From positions 1-64,000 of the forward strand of contig NZ_LGIW01000013.1 in NCBI RefSeq assembly GCF_001275385.1: a stretch of DNA of 64,000 nt, given 5' to 3'. Of the stretch, positions 46,103 through 55,177 are shown piece after piece. The notes under the pieces were generated by a model. That model was not told where the DNA came from and ran no database searches. It was given only the letters and a program-made list of their open reading frames with translations. The stretch comes from Exiguobacterium sp. BMC-KP (GTDB lineage Bacteria > Bacillota > Bacilli > Exiguobacteriales > Exiguobacteriaceae). The first letter of the stretch is position 1; each line of letters starts with the position of its first letter. Position numbers and translations under genes: made by a program.

Positions 46103-46801
46103 ATGATACGTACTGTCATTTGGTTCATTTATTTTGGACTTGTCTTACCCTGTACCTTACCTTTTTTACCTAGTGCAAAACGTCGAACTCACCTCGCACG
46201 CTATGCATTCGTCCAGCGCGTAGCAAGCGCATGGGCAAACTCTCTCCTTCGACTCGCTGGTGTTCGTGTAAACGTGACGGGACAAGAACACATCCCGGCA
46301 AATGAGCCTGTCGTTTTCATTTCGAATCACCAAGGGAACTTTGACGTCCCGATTCTACTTGGAAAAATCGACAAACCGAAAGCATTCATCTCAAAAATCG
46401 AAGTGAATAAAATTCCGATCGTCAATGTTTGGATGAATTTGATGGGGTGTGTCATGATTGACCGAAAAGACCGACGTCAATCTCTAAAAGCAATTCGCTC
46501 TGGTGTCGACACGATCAAAGACGGACAATCGATGATCATTTTCCCTGAAGGAACACGTTCAAAAGGTGGACCGATGGCGGAATTCAAAGCGGGAAGCTTT
46601 ACGCTTGCGACTTCAAGCGGCGCTCGTGTCGTACCAGTCGCGATTTCCGGTAGTTATCGTGTTATGGAAGAGACGGGTAAGATTCGCCCGGCTACAGTCG
46701 AAGTTACGATTTTACCGTCGATTGATCCAAGTACAATGACACAGAAAGAACTTGTCCATATGGTCGAACATCAAATCAAACAGATTGTAGAAGGTGTCTA
46801 A
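46103..46801 (+). CDS. plsC: 1-Acyl-sn-glycerol-3-phosphate acyltransferase PlsC
   Basis: Adds the second acyl chain to make phosphatidic acid in the membrane. The 232-residue protein has one N-terminal span (TVIWFIYFGLVLPCTLPFLP), the catalytic HxxxxD motif NHQGNFD, and the glycerol-phosphate site FPEGTRSKGG. The Met at 46103 follows AAAAGGAG at about 12 bases; an upstream in-frame Met at 46076 has no site. The stop is just before yfmR. Confidence 0.91.
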   Translation: MIRTVIWFIYFGLVLPCTLPFLPSAKRRTHLARYAFVQRVASAWANSLLRLAGVRVNVTGQEHIPANEPVVFISNHQGNFDVPILLGKIDKPKAFISKIEVNKIPIVNVWMNLMGCVMIDRKDRRQSLKAIRSGVDTIKDGQSMIIFPEGTRSKGGPMAEFKAGSFTLATSSGARVVPVAISGSYRVMEETGKIRPATVEVTILPSIDPSTMTQKELVHMVEHQIKQIVEGV

Positions 46802-46802
46802 T

Positions 46803-48701
46803 ATGTTAATGAAAGCAGAAAATCTCAAAAAAGAATTCGCTGATAAAATCGTCTTCGAGGATGTCACATTTTCCGTCTCGCCTGGTGACCGAATCGGCAT
46901 CATTGGTGTCAACGGTACTGGTAAATCGACTCTCCTGCATATTTTAGCAAATAAAGAGACAGCAGACGCCGGTACAATCCACCATCCAAATGATTATCGT
47001 ATCCGTTTGCTGTCGCAAACGACGGATTATCCCGAAGATCAAACCGTCATGGAAGTCTTGCTGTCTGGTGATACACCGACAATCAACGCATTACGACACT
47101 ATGAAACGGCGCGTCTAGCACTCGAACAGGATCCCACGAGCGAGACGTTGCTGAACCGCTTCATCGTCGCTCAGACCGAAGTCGATGCTGCGCAAGCGTG
47201 GGATACGGAATCGCGCTTAAAAATGATCTTAAACAAACTCGGTATTCTCGACTTGAATGCGTTGATTGGTTCTCTTTCCGGAGGACAACGAAAACGTGTC
47301 GGACTCGCGGAAGCGTTACTCGACGAAGCCGATCTCCTGTTACTCGATGAACCGACGAACGAACTCGATGCTGAGACAATCAGCTGGCTTGAGACTCAAA
47401 TCAAGGAATACCGTGGTGCTATCTTACTGATCACTCACGATCGCTATTTCTTGAATCGTGTCACGAATCATATGATGGAGATTGCGAACGGAACGGCTTA
47501 CTTCTATGTCGGAAACTATGAATCGTTTCTCGAAAAACGTGCCGAACGTCGCGAACGAACTGCTTCTATGGAAGAAAAGCGTCAGAACATTCTACGTCGT
47601 GAACTTGCTTGGTTACGCCGCGGTGCTAAAGCACGGACGACGAAACAAAAAGCTCGGATTCAGCGCGTTGATGCCTTGCAAGATCTCTCATACGAAGAAG
47701 AAGAGTCGACGCTCGAAGTCCAGGTTGGTTCGACGCGTCTTGGCAAAAAAGTCATCGAAGCACATGACGTCTCGCATCGATTTGGTGATAGAACACTGTT
47801 TGAGTCGTTCAACGCCCTGATTGGACGGAAAGAACGATATGGAATCGTCGGACGAAATGGTAGTGGGAAATCAACGCTTCTTTCAATCCTTGCGAAACGT
47901 TTAGAGCCGACAACCGGTGAAATCATTCACGGCGAAACAGTGAAGATCGGCTTTTATGGTCAATTTGCTGAATTCACGCATCCAGAACGACGCGTCATCG
48001 ATGAAGTCGAACGGATTGCAAAAGTCATTACGACTCTCGCTGGTGAGGAGATTACGGCAAGTCAGATGCTCGAACAATTTCTCTTTAAACCAGAAGCACA
48101 ATACAAACAAATCGGTAAGCTATCCGGTGGTGAAAAACGTCGTCTGAAATTGTTGACGATTTTAATGGAAGAACCAAACGTCCTCTTCCTCGATGAGCCG
48201 ACGAATGATTTAGATACCGAGACGTTATCGGTACTCGAAGACTATTTAGAATCATTCCCTGGCACCGTCATCACTGTTAGTCATGATCGCTATTTCCTTG
48301 ATCGGGTCGTTGATCGTCTGATTGCTTTTGAAGACGCGACTATTGTTTTTTATTACGGACAATATACGGACTATCTTGAGCAAATCACAACACCTACTCC
48401 TTCAGTAGTCGTTGAAAAAATCGCTTCAGTTGCTCCACTAAAAGCAGAGGCACCGAAGAAGTTGAGCTATCAAGAACAACAGGATTGGGATGTCATTGAA
48501 CAACAAATCGAAGAGAGCGAAGCCGAGCTAGAACAATTAGAAGCTGAACTTGCTTCGGCAGGAAGTGATCTCGGGAAGGTCAATGAATTGTATCAATCCA
48601 TTGAAAAAACGAAAGCAACGCTTGATGAACGGATGGAATATTGGACGTATCTATCTGAAAAAATCGAAGCATTTGAGTCGTACCGTCAATCCAATCAGTG
48701 A
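46803..48701 (+). CDS. yfmR: ABC-F ATPase YfmR (Uup type)
   Basis: A 632-residue translation factor of the ABC-F family. Two ATPase domains (GVNGTGKST, LSGGQRKR, LLLLDEPTNELD; GRNGSGKST, LSGGEKRR, LFLDEPTNDLD) flank a charged P-site interaction linker (around 240-310). The C-terminal 100 residues form a coiled coil (EQQIEESEAELEQLEAEL), a mark of Uup. YfmR rescues ribosomes stalled on hard-to-translate peptides alongside EF-P. ATG at 46803, with GAAGGTG six bases upstream. It is one base from plsC. Confidence 0.91.
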   Translation: MLMKAENLKKEFADKIVFEDVTFSVSPGDRIGIIGVNGTGKSTLLHILANKETADAGTIHHPNDYRIRLLSQTTDYPEDQTVMEVLLSGDTPTINALRHYETARLALEQDPTSETLLNRFIVAQTEVDAAQAWDTESRLKMILNKLGILDLNALIGSLSGGQRKRVGLAEALLDEADLLLLDEPTNELDAETISWLETQIKEYRGAILLITHDRYFLNRVTNHMMEIANGTAYFYVGNYESFLEKRAERRERTASMEEKRQNILRRELAWLRRGAKARTTKQKARIQRVDALQDLSYEEEESTLEVQVGSTRLGKKVIEAHDVSHRFGDRTLFESFNALIGRKERYGIVGRNGSGKSTLLSILAKRLEPTTGEIIHGETVKIGFYGQFAEFTHPERRVIDEVERIAKVITTLAGEEITASQMLEQFLFKPEAQYKQIGKLSGGEKRRLKLLTILMEEPNVLFLDEPTNDLDTETLSVLEDYLESFPGTVITVSHDRYFLDRVVDRLIAFEDATIVFYYGQYTDYLEQITTPTPSVVVEKIASVAPLKAEAPKKLSYQEQQDWDVIEQQIEESEAELEQLEAELASAGSDLGKVNELYQSIEKTKATLDERMEYWTYLSEKIEAFESYRQSNQ

Positions 48702-48705
48702 TATG

Positions 48706-48747
48706 AATAAGCGGAAGTTCTTCATTAAGAAGAACCCCGCTTTTTTC
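48706..48747 (+). terminator. Terminator after yfmR
   Basis: AAGCGG..AGTTCTT pairs with AAGAAC..CCGCTT across a short loop, then TTTTTTC. Confidence 0.8.
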
Positions 48748-48871
48748 ATTAAATGGGAATAGACTCTTAATTTCAATTTAAATATGAAAATAAATGTGAA
48801 TTCATACTAGATATCGGGTAATGATATAGCATATTTCGTTTTAAGCAGGTGTTGCGAAAGGAGGAGTTTCC

Positions 48872-50713
48872 GTGACACGGATGATCCAAAATCTCTACCT
48901 TACCGTCTCCATTTACTTAGTTGTCACTTATACCTTGCTATCGCTATTACCACTAGATCGTTCACTACAACTTTCAGCAATCATCAGTTTAACCGGATCA
49001 TTTGTTATTTTCGTACTTAGTCTATTGGGTTCTCTCCAGCATCCTTCTTTCATGTATAGATGGTTATCCATTGCTTTCTTTGCTTATTTCTTTGGAGATT
49101 TGCTGAATATGATGGGACGTCTCTTGCAATGGGACGATGTTAATTTGAACGTTTTGTTAGATGTTCCTTATACGATTCATTTAACGATGATGGTTATTTT
49201 CTTTTTTCAGCAATTGGATTTAAGGCTATTTCAAAAACAAAAGTTATTGATTCTCGACTCTTTGACATTGTTCACTGTCTCTATGATTGCTGGATATATT
49301 GCGATTTTTCGCTTTATCCCCTCTTATACACGAACGATGCTCGAGCAAATCAGTTGGACCTTCTATGCCTTCTTGACGATTTTATTGACGTTGTTCTTTT
49401 TCTTACTTTACGCTTCCGGGTTAAAACGGAATGTTTCAAGATTAAGCTTCATCTATCTAGTACTCGGGACATTCATTCTCGGTATGACAAACTTTATTTT
49501 TTATACAACATTATTGAACGGTGAACCACAAATAGCAGGTCAGTTGCTTCCGTTATATCCACTCAGCAGTCTGTTTCTCATCGCTTTTATGAATACTCGT
49601 ACCCTTCCGATTATTCGTGAACAGCAAGTTACTCTTATTCGCGTCGAAACAATCATGCGTTCCTTAATGGCTTATATCTTATTATCTGCGCTAATTCTCT
49701 ATATTACATTCTTTCCTGTCTCCCGAATCTTTTTCTTGCTGTCTGTCGGCATTACGTTTTTATTGTTTTTAACGCGTCAGCTTTTTTCATATCGGGAAAA
49801 TCTACGACTATTACAGGAAACAACCGCACTACAAACGAATTTAGAAGATATTGTCCATCAAAAAACGGCATTGTTACAATTGCGAGAACAAGAACTAACG
49901 TCCTTATTTTTATCCTATCCAGAAATCGTTCTTGAAATCGATGACATGTATCACATTCGATCGGTTAACCCAGCGGCGGCAGCTACAGGATGGAACGATT
50001 TTCCACTTGGACCGAGTCAACGTTGGCAATTAAATCAACTCATCCCTCTGCTAAAACAGGAACAACTGAGCTTTCCGTTTCATCTATTGCATATACCTGC
50101 TACAGAGGAACATCCAGAATATTTTTTGAATACGACCGTGATCGATGTCCCAGATCAGAAGCGCTATTTTGTCATCTTAGCGGACGTTACGGAAGACCAC
50201 CAACAGGAAGTATGGCTCGAACGGATGGGATATCACGATTCGCTTACGCGTTTACCAAATCGACGTTACTTTGAAGAGCAGCTTTATCTCATGCTCCCGA
50301 CTCTAGATTACGGCTCCTTGTTATTCATTGATTTGGACGGCTTCAAACAAATCAATGATACCTACGGACATGATATCGGTGATTTACTGTTACAAGAAAC
50401 AGCAATACGCCTGCAGTCCATGGCGATGACAACGGATCTCGTTGCACGTCTTGGGGGAGATGAGTTCTTGATTTTCATTCAGGCATCAGCTTCGGAAACA
50501 CGACAATTTGCTGAACATGTTCTCGAAGTCCTGAATCATCCGTTCTTTATCGACCCACATACGCTTCATATCACACCTTCCATCGGGATTTCCTTATATC
50601 CTGAAGATGGTAAAAGTTCAGAACAGTTATTGATTCGGGCAGATGAAGCCATGTATCACATCAAGAATACCGAAAAAAATAACTTTTTATTCGCAACTCA
50701 AATCAAACGTTAG
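48872..50713 (+). CDS. Membrane GGDEF diguanylate cyclase 1
   Basis: A 613-residue protein. The first 310 residues hold eight or more membrane helices, followed by a coiled segment (LQETTALQTNLEDIVHQKTALLQLREQELTS is longer but starts LLQETTALQTNL), a PAS-like domain (VLEIDDMYHIRSVNPAAAATG) and a GGDEF domain with RLGGDEFLIF and DLDGFKQINDTYGHD. The active site is intact; the inhibitory RxxD site is absent before GGDEF. The start is GTG after AAAGGAGGAG. It makes c-di-GMP if active. A sister gene follows ten bases later. Confidence 0.87.
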   Translation: MTRMIQNLYLTVSIYLVVTYTLLSLLPLDRSLQLSAIISLTGSFVIFVLSLLGSLQHPSFMYRWLSIAFFAYFFGDLLNMMGRLLQWDDVNLNVLLDVPYTIHLTMMVIFFFQQLDLRLFQKQKLLILDSLTLFTVSMIAGYIAIFRFIPSYTRTMLEQISWTFYAFLTILLTLFFFLLYASGLKRNVSRLSFIYLVLGTFILGMTNFIFYTTLLNGEPQIAGQLLPLYPLSSLFLIAFMNTRTLPIIREQQVTLIRVETIMRSLMAYILLSALILYITFFPVSRIFFLLSVGITFLLFLTRQLFSYRENLRLLQETTALQTNLEDIVHQKTALLQLREQELTSLFLSYPEIVLEIDDMYHIRSVNPAAAATGWNDFPLGPSQRWQLNQLIPLLKQEQLSFPFHLLHIPATEEHPEYFLNTTVIDVPDQKRYFVILADVTEDHQQEVWLERMGYHDSLTRLPNRRYFEEQLYLMLPTLDYGSLLFIDLDGFKQINDTYGHDIGDLLLQETAIRLQSMAMTTDLVARLGGDEFLIFIQASASETRQFAEHVLEVLNHPFFIDPHTLHITPSIGISLYPEDGKSSEQLLIRADEAMYHIKNTEKNNFLFATQIKR

Positions 50714-50723
50714 GAGGAATTGC

Positions 50724-52511
50724 ATGGTTAAATCAAACTATTTCACGCGTTGGTTCCCTGCCATGCTGTTGATTTCCTTTGCCTTAATGATCCTTGCTAC
50801 ATGGACACCCTCCATCTCTAATCGAATCGTGGAACAAGGGCTTCAATATGTATCACTTTGCTTGATTGCATATTTTATTTTGACTGCCTATCGCAAGGAA
50901 CAAACATTGGTCGTACCCCGACGTAAATTTTGGCTGATTGCTTTAGGATCGCTAGTTTTATCCTGTATTGGGTCCATTCTTGAAACTTTGCGCTTCTTTG
51001 ATTTAGATGGTTCAGTTCCCGCCGTGTACAGTCTGATTTTGTTTTCGTTATCCCATTACGTCTTTTTATACGCTATCTTTTATCGAATCATCACAAAACG
51101 GACACTCGGACAACACGTGCTCGCATTCGTAGATGCCGCCATCATTGTTGTTTTCATCGGACTTGTCGCGTTTCACGTTCTCAATGAACTGACGAATCCA
51201 GGGCTTCAAACTGTTCCCTATGCCATTATCGTCATTACGAACACGTCGCTTGGTTTGTTTGTTTTCTTCTATTTCACGTTCATCCAAGAAACACACTGGG
51301 TATCCCGGATGGCGTTATTTTTATTATTCTTGTCCATTTTCATTCGCGGTATCTTTGAAATCTCAAGTGTCTATTTTCCAGATTTCTCAGCGAATTATCT
51401 GCTATTCTTCCCGATATTGATTCGCTTAGCGCAAAGTGCAGCGATTTTATGGCATGTTGATCATATTGAAGAAGGAACTGCTCGAACGAAGGTCATTCCC
51501 CGTTCGTGGCTTCCTTTACTAGCCGTTCCTTTATTCATCCACTATATGGTGGAACAAGAAGGTGGAAAACTTGATATCTTTATCATCTTATTTTTGTTAA
51601 TCGTTCGACAAATCTTGATTGCTCGGCAGCATGGATTGATCGTCGCTCAATTGCATGAACGAAACGAACAACTCGCTTCACGCATCGAGCATCGAAAACA
51701 ACAAATCCAAGAGAGCGAACAGCAAGTGATTCCACTTTTTCTCGGTCATCCTGATCCGATGATTCGACTTGATCAATTCGGAACTGCTCTATACGCAAAT
51801 TTAGCTGCACAACGTTTGTTTCATTTGCCCGATATGACAATTGAACAGGTTCCACGTACGATGCGTCACTTGTTAGAGACACTTGAAACAGATATTGATG
51901 AGTATGAAGATGAACAGCAAAAACAGTATGAAGTCATTGATATTCCAATTCAAATCGCTTCGACTTCAATGGGACGATTTACGATTTTACATGATATTAC
52001 TGAACGAAAAATTCGACAGAAGCAGATTGAGTACCATGCTTACCATGACGCTTTAACAAGTATCGGTAACCGTCGTTCCTTAGAACGAGATTTTTCGGAT
52101 CGTTTACCCGAGATGAATTATCTAGCAGTGGTCGATTTAGATGGTTTCAAGCAAGTCAATGATACGTATGGTCATGAGGCCGGCGATTATGTATTAATTG
52201 AAGTCGCAAAACGATTACATGATCATACGAATGCTTTAGAACAGGTGTATCGACTCGGTGGAGATGAATTTGCGGTTCTCTTGCAAGCTGATGACGAACT
52301 ATCTTTACGTCGGAAATGTAAATCCTTCTTACAATATTTAAGACGTCCTTATGTATACAAGGGGCAATCTTTACTTGTTTCTGCAAGCATCGGTGTGACG
52401 GCACGTGATCAATCCGATCTTGAAACATGCTTAAAACAAGCCGACCTTGCGATGTACCGCGTGAAGCACCGGGATAAAAACGATGTCGCTTTGTATCGCG
52501 CCGATTCATGA
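50724..52511 (+). CDS. Membrane GGDEF diguanylate cyclase 2
   Basis: A 595-residue protein with the same layout as the preceding one: about eight membrane helices, a coiled segment (LHERNEQLASRIEHRKQQIQ), a PAS-like part (MIRLDQFGTALYANLAAQRL) and an intact GGDEF domain (VDLDGFKQVNDTYGHEAG, YRLGGDEFAVLLQ). No RxxD inhibitory site. AGGAGG is six bases before the ATG. The two are paralogues in one operon, most likely from an old tandem duplication, with diverged sensor parts. Confidence 0.87.
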   Translation: MVKSNYFTRWFPAMLLISFALMILATWTPSISNRIVEQGLQYVSLCLIAYFILTAYRKEQTLVVPRRKFWLIALGSLVLSCIGSILETLRFFDLDGSVPAVYSLILFSLSHYVFLYAIFYRIITKRTLGQHVLAFVDAAIIVVFIGLVAFHVLNELTNPGLQTVPYAIIVITNTSLGLFVFFYFTFIQETHWVSRMALFLLFLSIFIRGIFEISSVYFPDFSANYLLFFPILIRLAQSAAILWHVDHIEEGTARTKVIPRSWLPLLAVPLFIHYMVEQEGGKLDIFIILFLLIVRQILIARQHGLIVAQLHERNEQLASRIEHRKQQIQESEQQVIPLFLGHPDPMIRLDQFGTALYANLAAQRLFHLPDMTIEQVPRTMRHLLETLETDIDEYEDEQQKQYEVIDIPIQIASTSMGRFTILHDITERKIRQKQIEYHAYHDALTSIGNRRSLERDFSDRLPEMNYLAVVDLDGFKQVNDTYGHEAGDYVLIEVAKRLHDHTNALEQVYRLGGDEFAVLLQADDELSLRRKCKSFLQYLRRPYVYKGQSLLVSASIGVTARDQSDLETCLKQADLAMYRVKHRDKNDVALYRADS

Positions 52512-52566
52512 AAAAAACCTAGCATGAGTTGCCTGCGATTGGGGTCAACTCATGCTAGGTTTTCGT
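52512..52566. terminator. Bidirectional terminator after the GGDEF pair
   Basis: AAAACCTAGCATGAGTTG pairs with CAACTCATGCTAGGTTTTC. It also ends the convergent gene at 52568. Confidence 0.88.
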
Positions 52567-52567
52567 T

Positions 52568-53212
52568 TTATTCTTCTGGTCTTGGTGCAATGTTACCTTC
52601 TTCGATATCAAGTAGCAAATCGATTAACTCTGCACAAAATTCGGGATACTGACGAAGTAACGCGTCTTCTCCCACTTCATCTACGAAATCGGTTAGCAAG
52701 GCAAGGACTTCAGGTACTAATGCGCGCGCTACCTTCATGTAGGCAATCGCAAAACGCCATTTCCCCGAAATGTAGAGTAGTTTCCCAACTAATAAATCAC
52801 CCACTTCGACTTCAATCTCAGTCAAATCGGTCTGATACGTTTGTTTTGACATTAAATCAACGACGCCATCCGCCTCGACCTGAAATAATGAGGGCATCGG
52901 GTCTGCTAATCCACGTAAGGCACGATAGAGACTAGGAGACAACTCTTCTTTTACTTGCTCGAGAAAACGACCGTGAGGCGTTTTCCCTTGATCATCCGTT
53001 TCATAGAAGATTGCCCAGTCAACGAATAGGTCCCGGAACAGTTCAGCATCTTTTAAATACCAACGTCCTTCTGTCGCGATCTCTTCAATGAAAGCGACCC
53101 AATCCGTACTACGTGCTGTTGCCGCCTCTTGATACATTTTCTTCAAGGCTGCATTCATTTCCGCTTCAGAAACCGTCGTCGGAAATGGAATTACTTTTCG
53201 ATCGTTCTTCAT
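52568..53212 (-). CDS. Hypothetical 214-residue soluble protein
   Basis: A helical, acidic protein (DWVAFIEEIATEGRWYLKDAELFRDLFVDWAIF is the longest well-packed block, from about residue 37). No catalytic motif or membrane span is visible. It overlaps the start region of yfmL's operon: its ATG lies inside the end of yfmL, so both are on one mRNA. I do not recognise a family. Confidence 0.62.
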   Translation of the reverse strand: MKNDRKVIPFPTTVSEAEMNAALKKMYQEAATARSTDWVAFIEEIATEGRWYLKDAELFRDLFVDWAIFYETDDQGKTPHGRFLEQVKEELSPSLYRALRGLADPMPSLFQVEADGVVDLMSKQTYQTDLTEIEVEVGDLLVGKLLYISGKWRFAIAYMKVARALVPEVLALLTDFVDEVGEDALLRQYPEFCAELIDLLLDIEEGNIAPRPEE

Positions 53213-54381
53213 TTCGATCGCCCTTTCCGGTGAGGAGTAGCCGGTCGCTTAATTGTCTGAGGAGCTGTGAATTCACGTTTTGGAATCACTTCACCACGGT
53301 AAATTTCCATTGGTTCCATCTCAACACCCATTTGCTTCGCAAGTGTTTTTAAGTGCTTTAAGTCTTGATCCGTTACAAGAGCGAGTACCATCCCATTTGC
53401 ATTTCCACGTCCTGTCCGTCCTGAACGGTGAACGAAATCGTCAAGCGACTCCGGCAAATCGTAATGAACGACGTGCGTGACCGCCTCGATATCAAGTCCA
53501 CGTGCTGCAAGACCTGTCGTGACGAGTAAGGGGAACTCCCCTTTTTTATAAGAACGTAATGTCTCCATCCGCTCACGTTTCCCTTTTTCAGCGTCTAGAA
53601 TCCGATACTTTAATGAGAATTTACTCAATTCGCCATTCAACGGACCGAGGAAAGAACGATTGTTGATGAATGTGAGTACTTTTGATCCTTGCATGTTCGC
53701 AAGACGACGTAACAATTCTGGTTTTTGACGACGTGATGTCTCTAGATAACCAAATGTTACTTGAGTGCTGACGGCACGTTCGACACGAATCGTTTCAGGA
53801 TCGTTCGCAAGCGTCCGTCCCCATTCTGCTGTCCGTTCTGGTAACGTCGCTGATACGAATGCCAGTTGACGATCGCGTAATGCACTGTTTGCGATCCGCG
53901 TCGCCGAGTCACTCATACCACTCTCATAGATTTGATCCGCTTCATCTAAAACAATCAGTTTCACTTTATGCATCTTCAGCTTCTTTGAATCAATCAACTC
54001 GACGAGACGTCCAGGTGTACCAACAATGATTTGTGGTTTTTTCTTCAATCGCTCATACTGTCGCTTCAATTCAACGCCGCCAATGAATGCACCGGATTTA
54101 ATACCACTTCCTTGAGCAAATAATTGGATGACTTGATGAATTTGCATGACGAGTTCTCGAGTTGGTGCTGTGATGACGACTTGTACGTGAGGCTCTTCTA
54201 CTTCAATCTTTTCTAAAGCTGGAATGACATAGGCAAGCGTCTTCCCTGTTCCTGTTGGGGCTTCAGCAAGAACATCTTTTCCTTCGCGCAACAATGGAAT
54301 CGCTTGTTCTTGAACAGGCATCAACTCCGTAAAACGTGCTCGCTCCCATGCTTCCTGTAAAAATGGTTTTGTAAAATTCAT
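53209..54381 (-). CDS. yfmL: DEAD-box RNA helicase YfmL (CshC-like)
   Basis: A short helicase of 390 residues. Motifs: PTGTGKTLAYV, PTRELV, DEADQIYE, SATLP, TTGLAARGLDIEAV, HRSGRTGRG. The tail is short and basic (HRKGRSK), unlike that of CshA. Similar in size to B. subtilis YfmL, which assists ribosome assembly, and near yfmR as there. The downstream gene overlaps its stop codon by four bases. Confidence 0.88.
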   Translation of the reverse strand: MNFTKPFLQEAWERARFTELMPVQEQAIPLLREGKDVLAEAPTGTGKTLAYVIPALEKIEVEEPHVQVVITAPTRELVMQIHQVIQLFAQGSGIKSGAFIGGVELKRQYERLKKKPQIIVGTPGRLVELIDSKKLKMHKVKLIVLDEADQIYESGMSDSATRIANSALRDRQLAFVSATLPERTAEWGRTLANDPETIRVERAVSTQVTFGYLETSRRQKPELLRRLANMQGSKVLTFINNRSFLGPLNGELSKFSLKYRILDAEKGKRERMETLRSYKKGEFPLLVTTGLAARGLDIEAVTHVVHYDLPESLDDFVHRSGRTGRGNANGMVLALVTDQDLKHLKTLAKQMGVEMEPMEIYRGEVIPKREFTAPQTIKRPATPHRKGRSK

Positions 54382-54409
54382 AACGATTTCTCCTACTCTC
54401 TTAATTCCA

Positions 54410-54838
54410 TCATGCCGTTACGTATTCGACATGATCTCCTGATCCATCACGGTAACCCCGTAACGTTTGTGTATATTCATTCCCTGCATCGAGCAATCGA
54501 ATGTGGAACCGGATTTCTGTTTCATCAGCTTCTTCTTCTAGAATCTCAAACCCTTGGATGACACGATCCTGTAACTCAGCAGCGAGTGCCGGATACTCTG
54601 CAAGACTTGCATACGTCGCTTTTACATCCACTGGACGACGAACAAGCGCAATCCAATACGATTCATCATAGCCGATAAAGTCTTCATAATCAAAATCATC
54701 TTCAAATCGAATCCAGAATCCATCGCTTTCGAATTCCGTGATCATACCAGTTCGTGTTGAACCGTCCGAACCGATTTTTAGCGAGACCCAGTCTCCTGAC
54801 TGATAGTCTCCTTGTTGTGTTAATGACACATACTCCAT
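54410..54838 (-). CDS. Hypothetical 142-residue protein
   Basis: An acidic protein with an N-terminal beta part that looks like a small beta-barrel (GDWVSLKIGSDGSTRTGMIT; GFWIRFEDDFDYEDFIGYD) and a helical C-terminal half. I start it at the Met at 54838, since GGAGGTG is six bases upstream. It lies 28 bp before yfmL in the same direction. No family recognised. Confidence 0.62.
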   Translation of the reverse strand: MEYVSLTQQGDYQSGDWVSLKIGSDGSTRTGMITEFESDGFWIRFEDDFDYEDFIGYDESYWIALVRRPVDVKATYASLAEYPALAAELQDRVIQGFEILEEEADETEIRFHIRLLDAGNEYTQTLRGYRDGSGDHVEYVTA

Positions 54839-55073
54839 TTGGCACACCTCCACGTTCTATATTCCCTTTTTCATTGTCAACGATACGTCCTAAAAACACA
54901 AGATACCGTCGCGTGACATTCCTCACAGTTTCAACTGTTCTAATAACTCTTTTTCAATTCCACTCATACAGTTTCTAGAAAACCTTGAATTAGCAACACC
55001 AAACTGTTTTTTCTGAACTATTCTCATATGAACACAGAAATAAAGAAAGCGCGTCATATCAACGTTTCTTCAC

Positions 55074-55136
55074 TTGTTAGAACATTCACATGAACGTAAA
55101 GGGAATACATCCCTCCTTTTGTTACACTATTCACAT
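55074..55136 (+). promoter_or_regulatory. Two repeated operator-like sites upstream of pflB
   Basis: TTGTTAGAACATTCACAT (55074-55091) and TTGTTACACTATTCACAT (55119-55136) match at 15 of 18 bases and lie 45 bp apart. They resemble degenerate Rex sites (TTGTGAAWWWWTTCACAA). An extended -10-like TGTTACACT overlaps the second copy. Rex or another redox regulator is the likely binder. The rest of the 340 bases between the upstream gene and pflB holds nothing else that I can read. Confidence 0.6.
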
Positions 55137-55177
55137 AAGGAACTGATGAGTAACTCAATTCTAAAGGAGTGGTATCT

